Assembly (NCBI GenBank): GCA_037974965.1
Contig: JBBPFI010000003.1
Location: 434,001 to 498,000 of the forward strand
Reading direction: 5' to 3'
DNA from: Dacryopinax spathularia
Lineage: Eukaryota; Basidiomycota; Dacrymycetes; Dacrymycetales; Dacrymycetaceae
DNA length: 64,000 nt
Both the position numbers and the translations under genes were made by a program. The number at the start of each line of letters is the position of its first letter. Position 1 is the stretch's first letter. The notes under the pieces were generated by a model, which searched no databases, was not told the DNA's origin, and saw nothing but the letters and a program-made list of their open reading frames with translations. Below are positions 37,701-48,883 of this stretch, piece after piece.

Positions 37701-38020
37701 CGCAGACTGGCCAAACCGGAACTTCGCATCCACCTTTCGGGCAGAGTTTTGGTGGGTCAAGCGGGGCGCAGAACCCCACGTTTGGAAACAGCTTGATACC
37801 TCAAGCTACTGGAATGCCAAATCCTTTTAGGCAGTCGGTCTTCAATCCGTCAGGCTCAACATCCTCGCCCTTCCCAGGCCCGGGTAACAGCAGTGCGACG
37901 CCGTTCCATACCCAACCCTTCGGCCAAGCTGGACCTGCTGGTGGCTCATCACAATTCGGCCAGCCGCCATTCGGGCAACAGCAGCAGAATCAACAATCTG
38001 CGTTCGGATCCCTTATTTAA
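34792..38020 (+). CDS. YAP1802: AP180/CALM-type clathrin adaptor with ANTH domain (YAP1801/1802 homologue)
   Basis: Endocytic adaptor of 954 aa that binds PI(4,5)P2 and clathrin at the plasma membrane. Exons: 34792-34857, 34910-35008, 35062-35188, 35242-35540, 35591-35705, 35759-35910, 35963-36258 and 36310-38020. The ANTH domain fills residues 1 to about 290: MSSFEKIVKMACKPKAAPPK at the start carries the lysine-rich PIP2 site, followed by IVFKALIVLHTMMRNGS and GVINVLEHYFEMS. The tail is a 600-residue disordered region rich in Asn-Pro-Phe (NPF), which recruits EH-domain proteins of the Ede1/Pan1 network; examples are GNPFRQS and RNPFAPS. The first intron (34858-34909) begins with GC instead of GT; no GT donor can keep the AK-YLDP junction that the family requires. 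Confidence 0.94.
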
Positions 38021-38284
38021 CCTTGTATCCCCTTCCTGTGTATATACGATCTCTTGTCTTAGTATGCTACACGTACACGACGTGTCTGTCTTTTGTGGGT
38101 TTCTGTAGGTTGCCGGTTACTTATGCGAGGTTTTATTTTGCGGAGGAATCCGACCCATCAGTGAGGAATGTCCTTTGTCCGCCACCAGACGCGTCGAGGG
38201 ACGCGACTTGATTCATTACGTGCCTCCTATTGCCACCAACTCTCCGCTACCGCCTCAAATCCACTACTTACTCACCCTCCAACC

Positions 38285-39616
38285 ATGTCCGCAACCAATG
38301 GTGTCGCTACCTCAGATGATCCTATCAAGGAATATGTTGAGCTGGCTCAACGCGCATACGCGCTTCGAAAATATGAGGACGCGGTGGAGAACTACGCGAG
38401 TGCATTGGAGGCATTGTGAGCCAACATTCGATTGACCTACGGGTCATCCAGCTCATTATTGCCTAGTACAGAAAAGTACGGAGAGAACAATCCGGACTCT
38501 GCGGATCTGCTGTACAAGTATGGAAAGGCTTTGCTGGAGAACGCAATTCTGCAGAACTCTGCACTAGCGAAGGAACCACCCGTCCCTGGTCCAGGTACGG
38601 CGCATATACTTCGTCTCCCTAGCTTCGCCATCTCACCGGCTCGTCAGATGATGAGGCTCCTGTAGATAAGAACGGCAAGATCATCATAACAGGTGATGGA
38701 GATGATATCGATGAAGGGGATGAAGACGAAGAGATGGGCGAGGTAGTCATGAAGGGCCAGGAAGCGGCTACCCTGGATGAGGTCGGTGGTGGGGAGGAGG
38801 AGGACGAAGACCAGGAGATGGCGGATGCTGAGCCTGAAGATGATTTCAATGCGGCCTGGGAGGTGCTCGATCTTGCACGTGCATTCTATGAAAAGAAGGA
38901 AGATGAGGAGACGAGGCTGAAGTTGGCCGAGACCTACATTGCGTTGGGCGATATCTCACTTGAGACCGGTAAGCCTCTGGCGTCGTCACGACGAGCACGG
39001 CGGCTGACTTCACTGCAGAGAAATTCGATCAGGCGCTCTCCGACTACACATCCGCGTTGAAGCTAAAGGAGCAGCTGCTACCCGTCTCATCTCGCCAAAT
39101 CGCAGAAGTCCACTACAAGCTCACCATTGTTTGCGATCTTACGGTCGGCAAGCTTCAGGAAGCCATTACGCATGCTCAGGCTGCAAAAGACAGCCTGGAA
39201 GCTCGTCTAGCTCTTCTGAAGGAAGCGCAGAGTCGCGAGGCTCCTCCAGCTGAAGCTACGAATGGCAAGGGGAAGGAGGGTCTGGGAAGCCAGGAGCAGG
39301 CGAAGATCAATGCGATGAGCAAGAAGGAGCTTGCTGCGGAGATCAAGGATATTGAAGAGTTGAAGGACGAGATGTCCGCTAAGGTATGCCGTTCGTGCAA
39401 TGTGTCGCGACGGGCCGCTAAGAACACTACTAGATCGAGGACTTGAGCCAGGCGCCAGAGCAACGTGAAAGCGCACCGGATGCAGTAGCCCGTGCGCTCG
39501 ACCAAGATCTCGGTGGACCTTCTGCAGGCCTGAAGGATCTTCCAGTCAACGACCTTACGGGCATGGTCAAGAAGAAGAAGGCAAAGCCTGCTACTGAGGA
39601 GGCCTCGGCTCCATAG
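38285..39616 (+). CDS. NASP-family histone chaperone (SHNi-TPR; Sim3/Hif1 homologue)
   Basis: Nuclear chaperone of histone H3-H4 (and CENP-A in fission yeast), 375 aa. Exons are 38285-38415, 38467-38594, 38648-38968, 39019-39383 and 39434-39616. The first TPR (YVELAQRAYALRKYEDAVEN) and second TPR (YGENNPDSADLLYKYGKALL) are followed by an acidic interruption (residues about 95-160, rich in Asp/Glu) inserted in the repeat array, which is diagnostic of the SHNi-TPR family and contacts histones. Two more TPRs follow (WEVLDLARAFYEKKEDEETR; SRQIAEVHYKLTIVCDLTVG), then a coiled coil and a basic VKKKKAKP motif near the C-terminus suited to nuclear import. It is convergent with the proline gene, 142 bp between stops. 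Confidence 0.9.
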
Positions 39617-39758
39617 TCCTGCCCATGTCAGGTTTGCTCAGCGTGCTCCCTGCCACATGTTAGTTAGGAAATGCCCCACTGTAGCTCTTTTCAGGACATG
39701 AATGACCCAGATTCGTACATTATCCATTTTCTACCATACAAGCCCGACGAAGAAAAGT

Positions 39759-41265
39759 CTAGAACGGCAACCTACTAACGCCTTGTATCTGCTGGTGCAG
39801 GAACGGTTTCTTCCCAGTACCAAACTCGCCAGCAACGCTGCCCTTCCCATCCGCACTGCGGAGCATATACTTGTATATGACCAGTCCCTCCAGCCCCACT
39901 GGTCCTCGTGCGTGCGTCCGACCGGTGGAGATGCCAACTTCTGTGCCTAGACCATATCTGAACCCATCCGCAAACCGGGTTGAGGCGTTGATGAACGTGC
40001 CTGCGCTGTCGACCGCACGACAGAAGAGCGCCCCGTTCGCCGCGTTCTCGGTGACGATGCTGTCGGTGTGGTGAGAGGAGTGGGCGTTGATGTGCTTTAC
40101 CGCTTCTGACAGCGACTTGACCACTTTGACAGCCAAGATCAGGTCGAGGAACTCGGTATCGTAGTCTTCCGGCGAGGCCTCACGGACAAGCGAGTCAAAC
40201 AATTTGCTGCTGCCGAGCTCAGTCGATGATCGTAGAGCAGCTAAGGAGGCAGCATCGCATCGTAGCTGAACGCCCTTCTCCAGCAGTGCCTGGGCGACCT
40301 TAGGCCAAACCGTCGATCGCAGACTTTCGTGTACCAGTAGTGTTTCGGCGGCGTTACATGCGGATGGGTAATCGCATTTCGCATCCACTGTGACTCGAAT
40401 CGCTTTGGTCGCATCTGCGCTTTCGTCGAGGTAGACCGAGCAGAGGCCGTCCGCATGACCCATCACGGCGATCCGTGATGCCTGCTGGATACTCCTTACG
40501 AGTGCGTTCGAACCACGGGGAATGACAAGGTCAATGTAGCGATCTTGTTCCAGCAGAGCCGAGATCTCTTGTCGTGTTTGGACGGATTGGATGAAGGCTG
40601 GGTCGAGCGGGGACTTGGAGAGGGCGGATTGAATGATGGAGGTAAGAAGTGAAGCAGTGTGGAGGGACTCCTTTCCTCCCTTGAGAATCGCGGCGTTGCC
40701 TGGGCATCATTAGCTTGAGATCTAGGACAGTGAGGGGTCATCTGCGCACCAGACTTGATAGCCAGGGCAGTGATGTTGACGACTACTTCCGGTCGAGATT
40801 CGAAGATGACGAGAAGCACACCAATAGGACAAGTGACTCGATACAGCTCCATCTCCTCGTCCAGCTTGGTCGCGTAAGTAACTTGCCCCGTCGGGTCCGG
40901 GAGCGCAGCAACGTCCGAGATGCCCTGGAGCATGTCGTCGAACTTGGTGCCCTTAGTCAGGTCGAGCCGCTTGAGCAGTTGTTGCGAAAGACGACCGGCT
41001 TGCACCTCCTTTTCTGCGGCCTATTACCCAACTTCAGATCCAGTTCCGTACTTCAAGACTATAGTAGACGCACCTCGAGATCCAGCCGGTTGGCCTCGAA
41101 CACTTTCTCCCTGTTCTCCTGCAACGCTTTGCGGATGCTGGCGAGAACCTCATTCCGCTGCTCGGTCGTTACCAGCTGAGATGCTTCAAACGCTAGCTTA
41201 GCGGCTTTGGCAATCTCCTCTGCCGATTTTGGCGCCCCATTGGCTGCTCCGTTGCTCGTCGACAT
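39759..41265 (-). CDS. PRO2: Gamma-glutamyl phosphate reductase (proline biosynthesis)
   Basis: NADPH-dependent enzyme converting gamma-glutamyl phosphate to glutamate semialdehyde, second step of proline synthesis. Minus-strand exons 41265-41074, 41020-40750 and 40699-39759 give 467 aa, normal for the family. Key segments: VTCPIGVLLVIFESRPEVVV, GNAAILKGGKES (nucleotide-binding loop), DLVIPRGSNALVRSIQ, and DAKCDYPSACNAAETLLVHE, which holds the catalytic Cys (SAC). The C-terminal FINASTRFADGFRYGLGTEV and RGPVGLEGLVIYKY are the standard aldehyde-dehydrogenase-fold ending. The protein lacks the glutamate 5-kinase domain that is fused in plants and animals, as expected in fungi. Its start is 183 bp from the divergent COX23 start. 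Confidence 0.96.
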
Positions 41266-41448
41266 GGTATATGCTTGAGTTCGTTAAAGCAAGTAAGTAG
41301 CGCGCCCGAGTCAGGGACGAAGAGCCACAATTTCGTAAGGGCGCCTAGAGTCGCCTCGTCGCGTGACCCTGGCGATTTCCTCCAGCTCGTCCTCCCGCGC
41401 TTGTCGACCTTGGTTCTACCGCACCAGACCGGATTGCAGTGAGGCAGT
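41266..41448. promoter_or_regulatory. Compact bidirectional promoter PRO2 / COX23
   Basis: Only 183 bp separate the divergent start codons, so both core promoters must share this interval. No TATA box is evident. Confidence 0.5.
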
Positions 41449-41937
41449 ATGGCAACTCAATACATACCACCCGAGCCCGAAGTTCATGGACCTGAGCCGC
41501 CCCCCAGCGGGAAGAAGCCCAAGGACTACAAGAAGGAGTTCGAGGTGCGCCGCCCGCCTGCTCAATGAATAGAGCAACCTGGAGCTGATCATGTACGTGC
41601 AGGGCCGTGTATACACCAAGTTTGTCGAGTATGTGTATCCTGCATGGTGCGAAACGAGCATAGGTTGACAAGACGTGCAGTCCTTGTGAGCAGGCGGCCA
41701 AGGAGTCTATGGCCTGCCTCAACCGCCACAGCTATGATCGCGACCAGTGCCTGGACTTCTTCCAAGCATATCGAGGTGCGCCTTTCATATCTGCTTCATT
41801 CTTCAAGGATGCTCATGGAACTGCAGATTGCAAAGCTGAATGGGTACGATTTCGCAATCAGAGATCGGCGAGTCCCCTTTCACTGACGTGTTCAACAGTT
41901 GAAGCAACGCCGGGAAGACCGGAGGAATGGACGATGA
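41449..41937 (+). CDS. COX23: Twin CX9C mitochondrial protein COX23 (cytochrome c oxidase assembly)
   Basis: Small intermembrane-space protein of 90 aa split into five exons: 41449-41544, 41603-41628, 41681-41775, 41827-41843 and 41899-41937, two of them only 26 and 17 nt. The CHCH domain is complete: CEQAAKESMAC and CLDFFQAYRDC are both Cys-x9-Cys, the pair oxidised by the Mia40 import relay. The preceding VDPCEQAAKESMACL and the following KAEWLKQRR match COX23 rather than COX17 or COX19. COX23 supports copper delivery to cytochrome c oxidase. No N-terminal presequence is present, as expected for Mia40 substrates. The next gene (IPI3) converges from the other side. Confidence 0.9.
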
Positions 41938-42145
41938 GCACTAATTTATCGAATATTTCAAGGCGTATGACCGTATGGTGCTGTATCATTAATCTGTTAT
42001 CTGCGAAGCGATGGATTTTTAAACGTCGTTGCGCGGCGCGTGTTACTCTCGATCGAGTAGATGCGCGTTCGTTGCTTCCAGGAGATCAAGATCATGAAGT
42101 CAGAGAACTACCCCTCTACAGTTACACATCATACGAGAAAGAATC

Positions 42146-43983
42146 CTATGCTGCCACAGTCCTTGCCCTCTTTCTCCTCTCATCCGCCTGACCAGCGGCG
42201 GCGCTAGCATCTCCATTCGCACGTGTCTCCCCAGCCGAACCAGTCAGCACACTCCGCACCACCGTCTCCCACATGGCGTCATTGACACCTTTTGCCCTGC
42301 TTAACTGACTGCGTAATCGACCAAGCTCGGCTTCCAAATCGCTTACGCGTGTCTGCAGAGATGCGACGGATCCGTCTGGCGCAGCTGATGGTACGTCTGC
42401 GAGGAAGTACTGGTGATGCTGCAGTGCAAGCTCTTCGATTGTAGGTAATGCTGGCTTGGGCTAGACAAGGGGTCAGCCTATTGTGCCGCGACTCCTTTAA
42501 GAACGCGCATACTTCGTCCAGTGCAAGCATCATCATCGGCACCTCATGTCTCTCCCTCGTTCTCGGATCCTTCACGCGCTGGAATGCCGCCACAGGTAGG
42601 ACTGGCACCTCCTCCCTGCTGCCAAAGCCGAGAGTAGCATGTCCGATCAGATCAAGAGGACGCAGCATTGTGATGACGGTGTTTATTGAATAGCCCTTGT
42701 GTGGGCTGAGGGTTCGTAGTAGTTGATGGGAAGCGATGTCGTAAATGAGGATGGATCCCTCGGATGTACCAGCAATAAGTTGGGCAGATGTGAGAGATAT
42801 TGTTAGCGATCTCAGAGGATGTCTGCACAAGCGAAACGTCGTGTCAAAGCGCGACGTCTGTCTGTCTAGCACCTTGCACTTACTCAGATTTCATTTTCCG
42901 GATGTCTTCCCCGCTGTCGTCTAACCGAATAGCTTCAGCACCTCCGCCACCTCCGACGGCCTCCATACGAGGCCCTGCTGGGCCGCGTCGTTGCCGGAAC
43001 AACACCATCTGGAAGATGTCGCCTTCAGCCGAAGCGGCGAAAAAGGTCCGTTCGGTCCTTTCTAGTGCCAGGAGGGAAAGTGGGCTCGGAAAGACGAAAG
43101 TAGTGAGAAGTGATTTGGTTGCGACGTCCCAGACCTGAAAGAGCATCAATTTGACCAGTTTCCGAAAACATGCAGCATGAAGCCTTACTCTGGCAGTGGA
43201 ATCAGCCGAGACGGAGTATAATCTGCAGTTGGGAAAGGCGCCCATGCCCCATTGTAGGTCGGTGACGCCGAGGGTGTGGGCCGTTGGAATCCAATATGGG
43301 ATCGGTAGCTTAGTTTGCACCTCGTTATCCATCAAGCTGCTCAGCGATGAGCTGGGTACAACGGCAGACAAGGAGAGACGAGCGCACTTGCAAAGAAGCC
43401 AGACGCTTATACCCGAGTCTTCGCTTGCTGTTGCGAAAGCGGTGCTATCATCCGAGAACCGGACGACGGTGACACCGCGATAATGGGCTTCAAAGCTGGA
43501 GAAAAGGATGCCGGACGCAACCTATCCTCTGAGTCAACGAAGGATGATTGGTACAGAAGAGATAGGATCTCACCTCCCATAGATATATTCTCCCTTGATT
43601 AGTTCCACCCACGCAGAATTTTCCTCGACTGTCCATGGCGAAACATGACAGCTTTTCCGGCACGGCTATTCGTTGCATGACTTGATCCTTCGGCGAGAAA
43701 GAATCCGAATGAGCTCATCCACGAAGCCAACGATAGGCGAAAAGCGCACCTTTTGGAAGCTATAGGCATGGACCAAGGCCTTATCTGGCTGAGAAGCAAG
43801 CATGATACCGCCTTGGCCGCCTTGAGTTTGTGCAACAGCCGTACAATTAGAGGAAGAAGAGGTTTGCTTGAAGGAAGCGAGCGTTGTGCCGGTTTGCAAG
43901 TCGTGCAGGAAGATACCACCTGACCCTCCGCCCGGGGTCGCGGGGCCAACGGCACATAGGATGATTTCTTGTGGGAGAGACAT
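42146..43983 (-). CDS. IPI3: WD40 pre-rRNA-processing protein IPI3 (WDR18 homologue)
   Basis: Component of the Rix1 complex (Rix1-Ipi1-Ipi3) needed for ITS2 processing, 60S maturation and replication licensing. Minus-strand exons: 43983-43750, 43687-43574, 43521-43189, 43134-42884, 42822-42513 and 42460-42146, 518 aa. WD-type repeats are readable as GRIYLWEV, SAFEAHYRG-like SFEAHYRGVTVVRFSDD, SEDSGISVWLL, AHTLGVTDLQWG, SADSTARVWDVAT and GTSEGSILIYDI. The strand order, the YWIPTAHTLGVTDLQ block and the C-terminal coiled coil (residues about 450-490, VSDLEAELGRLRSQLSRAKG) that binds Rix1 point to IPI3/WDR18. A second in-frame ATG at 44004 would add seven residues. Confidence 0.82.
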
Positions 43984-44908
43984 GCGTATAGCCGCGATCG
44001 ACAAGAGCGATCAATTTGGCCTGGATAGGCTGGACCGGAGAATACAAAAGAAAGCAAAGAATTCGTGCAAATTTCTTGATCGTAGAGCCAGTAAGATAGT
44101 GACGGATAAGACGCAATTCTCAGCTTGGATAATTAAGGCGAGGTCCAGCTTGATTCTAGCAAAGCAGCAGAGTCGAATCCAAGAGCAAGCAAGGCTCAGT
44201 ATAGAGTTCGAAAGAGGCCAAAATACTGTAATAGACGGAAAATGCCGATGCGCGCTCATCATCAGGCTGTAAGTGGCGGTGCTGTCTGGTTACAGATTGA
44301 TTCCGCTCACTGGTGAACGGAAGCTGAGCAAAAACATAACAGTTTCATGAGAAGACGACCGGTTCTGAGTCATTGTTGGTGTCGAGTCGGGCCGCTTTGC
44401 GTGTTGAGTACTACGAAGGCTGCAGAGAGTGTGAAGTGCGATCTCGAGGGTGTACTTCTGACGTTTAGGTGTTTTGCACAACATCTGCATTTCCGCCTCT
44501 ACTTACAGCACATCGCTCTACAGTGCATACACGTACGCAGCGGGGAAAGGACAAACAACAGAGCAGATCGTCGTCAGGCTGTGATGGCACAGAAGGAAGA
44601 GCGGCCATCACAGGCGACGAACGAGTGCAGCGAGGGGTTACCTGGGGAATGCAAAAGAATGTAGGTGTAGCGCAGCGCGGTTGACACGATCAACGGGCGA
44701 CGGCGGGTGCACGTTGATGAACTTGGAAAAGGAGACAAATAAGGGGAGAATTGTTCAATGGATGAGCAAGGATGAGATGCGACGCAGGAGGACCGGCAAC
44801 CATGGAAAGAAACAGTTGAAGCTTTCTGGAAAGATGCATGAATGACGGGTATAGACTTGCTGATTGATGCTGATTGATGCTAGAGTCGGAGATCGGGAGG
44901 CAAGAGCG
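43984..44908. other. Intergenic: IPI3 promoter and acyltransferase 3' flank
   Basis: 925 bp between same-strand genes, no credible coding frame. A perfect direct repeat TGATTGATGC occurs twice at about 44861-44881. Confidence 0.4.
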
Positions 44909-46724
44909 TCAACGCTTCTCCTTCTTGAGCTCGACCATTTCGCTACTCTCGCTCTCCTTCTCGCCTCGACTTGAGTCGCGGCCCCAGTAGCCGTCGATAT
45001 CCTTCGCGTCTAGACCGTCGCCACCCCATGTTTGCATCTTTTCGTAAATGAGCTCTGCGCCGACCATCGCGGGCACCTCGATCACCAGGCGGAAGGGTAT
45101 GGCGAGGACGAGAGAAAGCAGCAGGGTGACGATCCATCCGACAAAGAGAGATGGGTTCATGTTCGGCAAAACGGCGTAAACGATGAGTGGAGCCATCAGT
45201 GCGGCGCCGGCGGAAAGTCGCGCTACCCAGCGGAACGGACGAAGCGAAAGGATGGTTTTCGTCAACGGGCTTGAGTCCACAGCGATCAGAACCAATGCAG
45301 CGAAAAGGATGTCGGTGAACATGATGCTGCTGTAGGTCGTGCCGCGAACGTTCCAGGCAGCCATGCCATTGTTGATCGGGATGCGAATTGCAGGTACCAG
45401 CTCAATGATGAATGCGATGACCAGTGCACCAACCTGCAGCGGGATGCGAAGGAAGATGGGCAGACCGAGCAACGGAGTCCAGCCATGTGCACCCAGATCC
45501 GTGAGGAAGACACCGATCAAGGTGGGCAGAAAGTATGAGTTCGTTGCCCACAAGAATGGTGCAATGAGGATCATCAACCAGTATTTGCTGCTGGGGAGAG
45601 GCGCCATGACGACGAATAGAATAATGGCGAAATAGGAAGCTTTCAGAGAGGCATGAGCATCGGCTGCCCTGCGAAAACAAGCGCATATACACACCTTGGA
45701 AGATCAATGCAGACATCCAGAGGTTGCTGCCGAACGCCTGGACCATGGCTACGTTGTTGGCTCCCCAGGTAAAGCAGCCCCATACAAGGTTCATCAACCC
45801 GGCGAAATTGCTGATGTCTTTCCATTGTGGTACGACGAAATTTGCGTTGTTCAGTGTCAGTGCAGCACTGTTGGCAGTGTCGCCCAGAGCCCATTGGATG
45901 ATGGCAACCACCAGCACGGGCGCGGCATATCGTATCGGCCTAAGCAGGATTTGACGGCCGAGAAGATGGAAGCTGGGACGATACGAGGGCGAGTTGGGGT
46001 AGGGTGTATACAGGGGTGCGACAATGGTTCGGCCGGTGAGCATGAGGAAACAGGTGACTCCGAGAGCCTGGGACACCAGTGGTTCAATCGATCCACCAGG
46101 CGCAATGGCGAGAGGGGCCGGTACGGTCGGCAGGAAGGCCTGGAAGAACGTTCCAGTGAGCACAACCAGCGAGGCCGCGAACTTGAGGAAATCCAGATGG
46201 TGCTCTCGTGGCGTCCATAAGCTCTTCCGCTCTCGCGACGGCATGAAGATCGCTAGGGAAGTGTACGGCTCCGGGGTAGGTACGGCATTTGACATTGATC
46301 GGCTGAGACTAATACTTCTCGCGCGAGAATTCGCCGACGCCGCAGAAGGTAACCGCGGTCGTTCGTAAGGCGACGGAGGCTCGGACAGGCTGGCAGTTGA
46401 TAGGGTAAAACCCTTGCGCAGTGGATGTGCCGAATTTGGCGCGTTTGGCGACAGCATAGCAGAGTAACGCTTCTTGTTGAGCGGGGCGATCGAACCGGTG
46501 TCCGAGTCGTAGTTGCTCATGTTGCCGTAAGACCCGTACGGTCCGGAGACGAGGGTCGAGCTGCTCGCCTCGCCTTGCGGCATGCGGTACGGGCCAGATG
46601 GCCCATGCAGTTCAGAGGTAGACATGCTAGGCGACGGCGGGTACGACATGGACGGCGAAGGGGAATGATCCGGCTGGTCATAGTAGTGCACGTCGGTGGA
46701 TGGGCGGCGAGGGGTGCGGTTCAT
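44909..46724 (-). CDS. Acyltransferase-3 family integral membrane protein
   Basis: Multi-pass membrane protein of 586 aa; the family (OafA/NRF-6 type) transfers acyl groups to sugars or lipids in envelope or wall polymers. Minus-strand exons are 46724-45695 and 45639-44909. Residues 1 to about 165 are a hydrophilic Ser/Pro-rich cytosolic tail. Membrane segments then begin at HHLDFLKFAASLVVLTGTFF; the LDFLKFAA entry helix followed by SQALGVTCFLMLTGRTI corresponds to the R/H-x10-ish catalytic start and S-GF-FL-SG-type helix of the family, although the usual RGL(A)xLxVxxxH motif is altered. Around ten further hydrophobic helices follow. The C-terminus is charged (EMVELKKEKR). Fungal members are mostly uncharacterised. 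The single intron carries the TATATGCGC nonamer five bases after its donor. Confidence 0.75.
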
Positions 46725-47548
46725 TGTCGATTAGGTGATACTTGATGGTAGAAGATGTGGGGAAGATTGGGTAACGAGTGACGGGTTGTAACGCAAGGAA
46801 TGGATCTGCGGTCAATCGACTGAGGCTGCTTTGAGGTTCCTTCTCAGGGAGGGGAGGGAGAACTCAGACGATGAGGAAGAGGATAAAAGAGACAGTGGGG
46901 AGAGAGGAGGGAGAGAGGAGGGAGGAAAGGAAAAAGGGTGGTGAGGAGAACGGCTTGGAAGCCGCCAAGGAAGGCGACCGCGGCACACGGACTCTCAGTG
47001 GGCCATAAGCTGCACGCGTCCTCTTACCTAGACCCGTATGCAAATTGAGCCCAGACCCAGCGCGTCCCACATCGCGCCGCCAACCCCGCAATAGCATCCG
47101 TTAAGGGATTCCCCTGAGTTCACTTGGTGACGTCGAACGTCCAATCGGAATGCACCATGTCGCTTGCTCCCGGCGCTACCCCTGCTCCTCTGCCCTGCCC
47201 ATTGGTATGTCTGACAAGGGGGTTTTAAGGACAAATCAAAGCATATACGGCTCACTCTACCGCATCCATTGCATATAGAATGAATGACGAGGGGCTTCAT
47301 TATTGTTGCATCGCCTTGCATCGATGCGCTGGTCTCTGGCCTCTGATGCGCGCCGATGGCATCGGATGGAGCCCGAATGCTTTTCCGCGGCGAAACCTAG
47401 CAACCGCTAGCTCTCATCCGGACTCATCGGGAAGACTCCAGCTGATGTATGCGCGCACGGCGATCAGTACGGCTGCTGTCCTCCATGCGACCTCATTGGG
47501 CTTTGCTTTTCCCTATGCTGTACAACTTGCGTTCTTGATAATCGCATC
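46725..47548. promoter_or_regulatory. Intergenic: acyltransferase promoter
   Basis: 824 bp; about 46855-46945 is almost pure purine (GA-rich) on the plus strand, i.e. a CT tract upstream of the minus-strand gene, typical of fungal promoters. The right end adjoins the tandem repeat. No gene seen. Confidence 0.4.
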
Positions 47549-48075
47549 TATAAGTTAAGGCAAACCGGGTCAAGGCGATGCAGAAACCCCGCGTGGCTGC
47601 CACGTTCTGGCGCCACGTGGCGCGGAAGCAAAAACGCCTGGCGCGGCCTCCGGGCTAGGGACCAGGCTGAAAAAAAGGGTTAGGGTCCTGGGGGGGGACT
47701 TAAGTATACACTTATTAGTAGAATGTTTGCGCAAATTGTAAAATAAATTAGAAAACATGTAATATAGAGTTAAATAAGCATACAAACCATTGTGCAAATT
47801 AAATAAATTAGAGTAAAAAGCTGCAATTGTGGTAGGTAATATGATACTGGGGGTTTTGGGACAGGAATTGGGGCAAAGGAAATGTGGTACCGGGAAGTGC
47901 AGATATGAAACCCACTTGCTTGGGCTACCTTCTTAAGTTGGCCCTTGACATCGTCCTGTTGCTCAAAGCATGGGATCATATTTTCCCCTGTTTTGTTAAA
48001 TAAACACTATGGGATCAAAATACTTGGCATAGCAATTGAGCAACAGGGTAATGGGGTAGGAGATGTGGAACACAT

Positions 48076-48377
48076 GGGAGACAGGGATGTGGGACAGGGG
48101 ATGGGAAATGGGAGACAGAAGACGGGAGACAGAAGACGGGAGATGCGAGATGGGACATGGGACACGGGGGATGGGAGACGGGAGACGGGAGACGGGAGAC
48201 GGGAGACGGGAGACGGGAGACGGGAGGGTGGGAATTGGTCAATGGGAGACGGGAGATGGGAGATGGGAGACAGGACACGGGACACAGGAAATGGGACATG
48301 GGACATGGGACACGGGACGCGGGCAATGGGAGATGGGAGATGGGCGGGTGAGAACTGGTCAATGGGAGACGGGCGAG
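48076..48377 (+). repeat. G-rich heptamer minisatellite, unit 1
   Basis: About 300 bp of degenerate 7-mers of the form GGGANNN; the core 48173-48221 is seven perfect GGGAGAC copies. All guanine runs are on the plus strand. Flanking copies are variants such as GGGACAT and GGGACAC. Confidence 0.9.
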
Positions 48378-48562
48378 GTTCCATCAGACTCAAAATCCCC
48401 TTATCATGGAGTGGAGCATTTTCTGATGCAAGAAGTTTGATTATCGGAGAGAGGAAGAGTCATGAAAGAGGAAGTTACTCAAGATGAACCACCATGAACA
48501 GCCAGTTATTTGTGCCACATACAATGCCGTATCCAAGGGTAGGGGATTTTACGAGCAAAGCA

Positions 48563-48790
48563 CGGCAGAGGTGTGCATGCATGAGCCTGAGAGACATGAG
48601 CTACCTAAAGAGTAATCTACCACTATTCTTGCTCAGTTAGCTGATTCACTTTGCATACTTGACAAATACCACCATGCGCCACCGGAGCGCAGCGGAGGTG
48701 TGCAAGCATGGACCTGAGAGAAATAATCTACGTAAAAGGAAGATTTACATTACAATTGGATGGTTAGCTAACTTACCTTGCATACTTAAC
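48563..48790 (+). repeat. Internal direct duplication in unit 1
   Basis: Two diverged subrepeats, each opening with GAGGTGTGCAWGCATG, then CCTGAGAGA, ATCTAC, GTTAGCT and CTTGCATACTT in the same order, at about 48569-48665 and 48693-48790. The same pair exists in unit 2 (about 49838-50060). Confidence 0.7.
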
Positions 48791-48883
48791 TAATAACTTA
48801 AGTAGAATTGCTCAAGAAAAAGGGAAACCGACGAAAAAATCACATTGCGGAACGATGAGCGAAGCGAGACGGGTTAACCTCGT

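Larger units (their letters stand above)
47549..48883 (+). repeat. Tandem non-coding repeat unit 1
   Basis: First of two head-to-tail units of about 1.3 kb. Order within the unit: GC-rich head with CACGTGGCGCGGAAGC (from 47614), a telomere-like GGGTTAGGG (47677-47685), an AT-rich block with poly-purine AAATTAG motifs, a G-rich heptamer minisatellite (48076-48377), a unique segment beginning CATCAGACTCAAAATCCCC, two related subrepeats of about 115 bp, and a tail ending GGGTTAACCTCGT. No open frame other than repeat-coded artefacts, no terminal inverted repeat and no recognisable transposon protein. The left boundary is approximate since similarity fades between 47549 and 47571. Class unknown: satellite-like or a non-autonomous element duplicated in tandem. 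Confidence 0.85.
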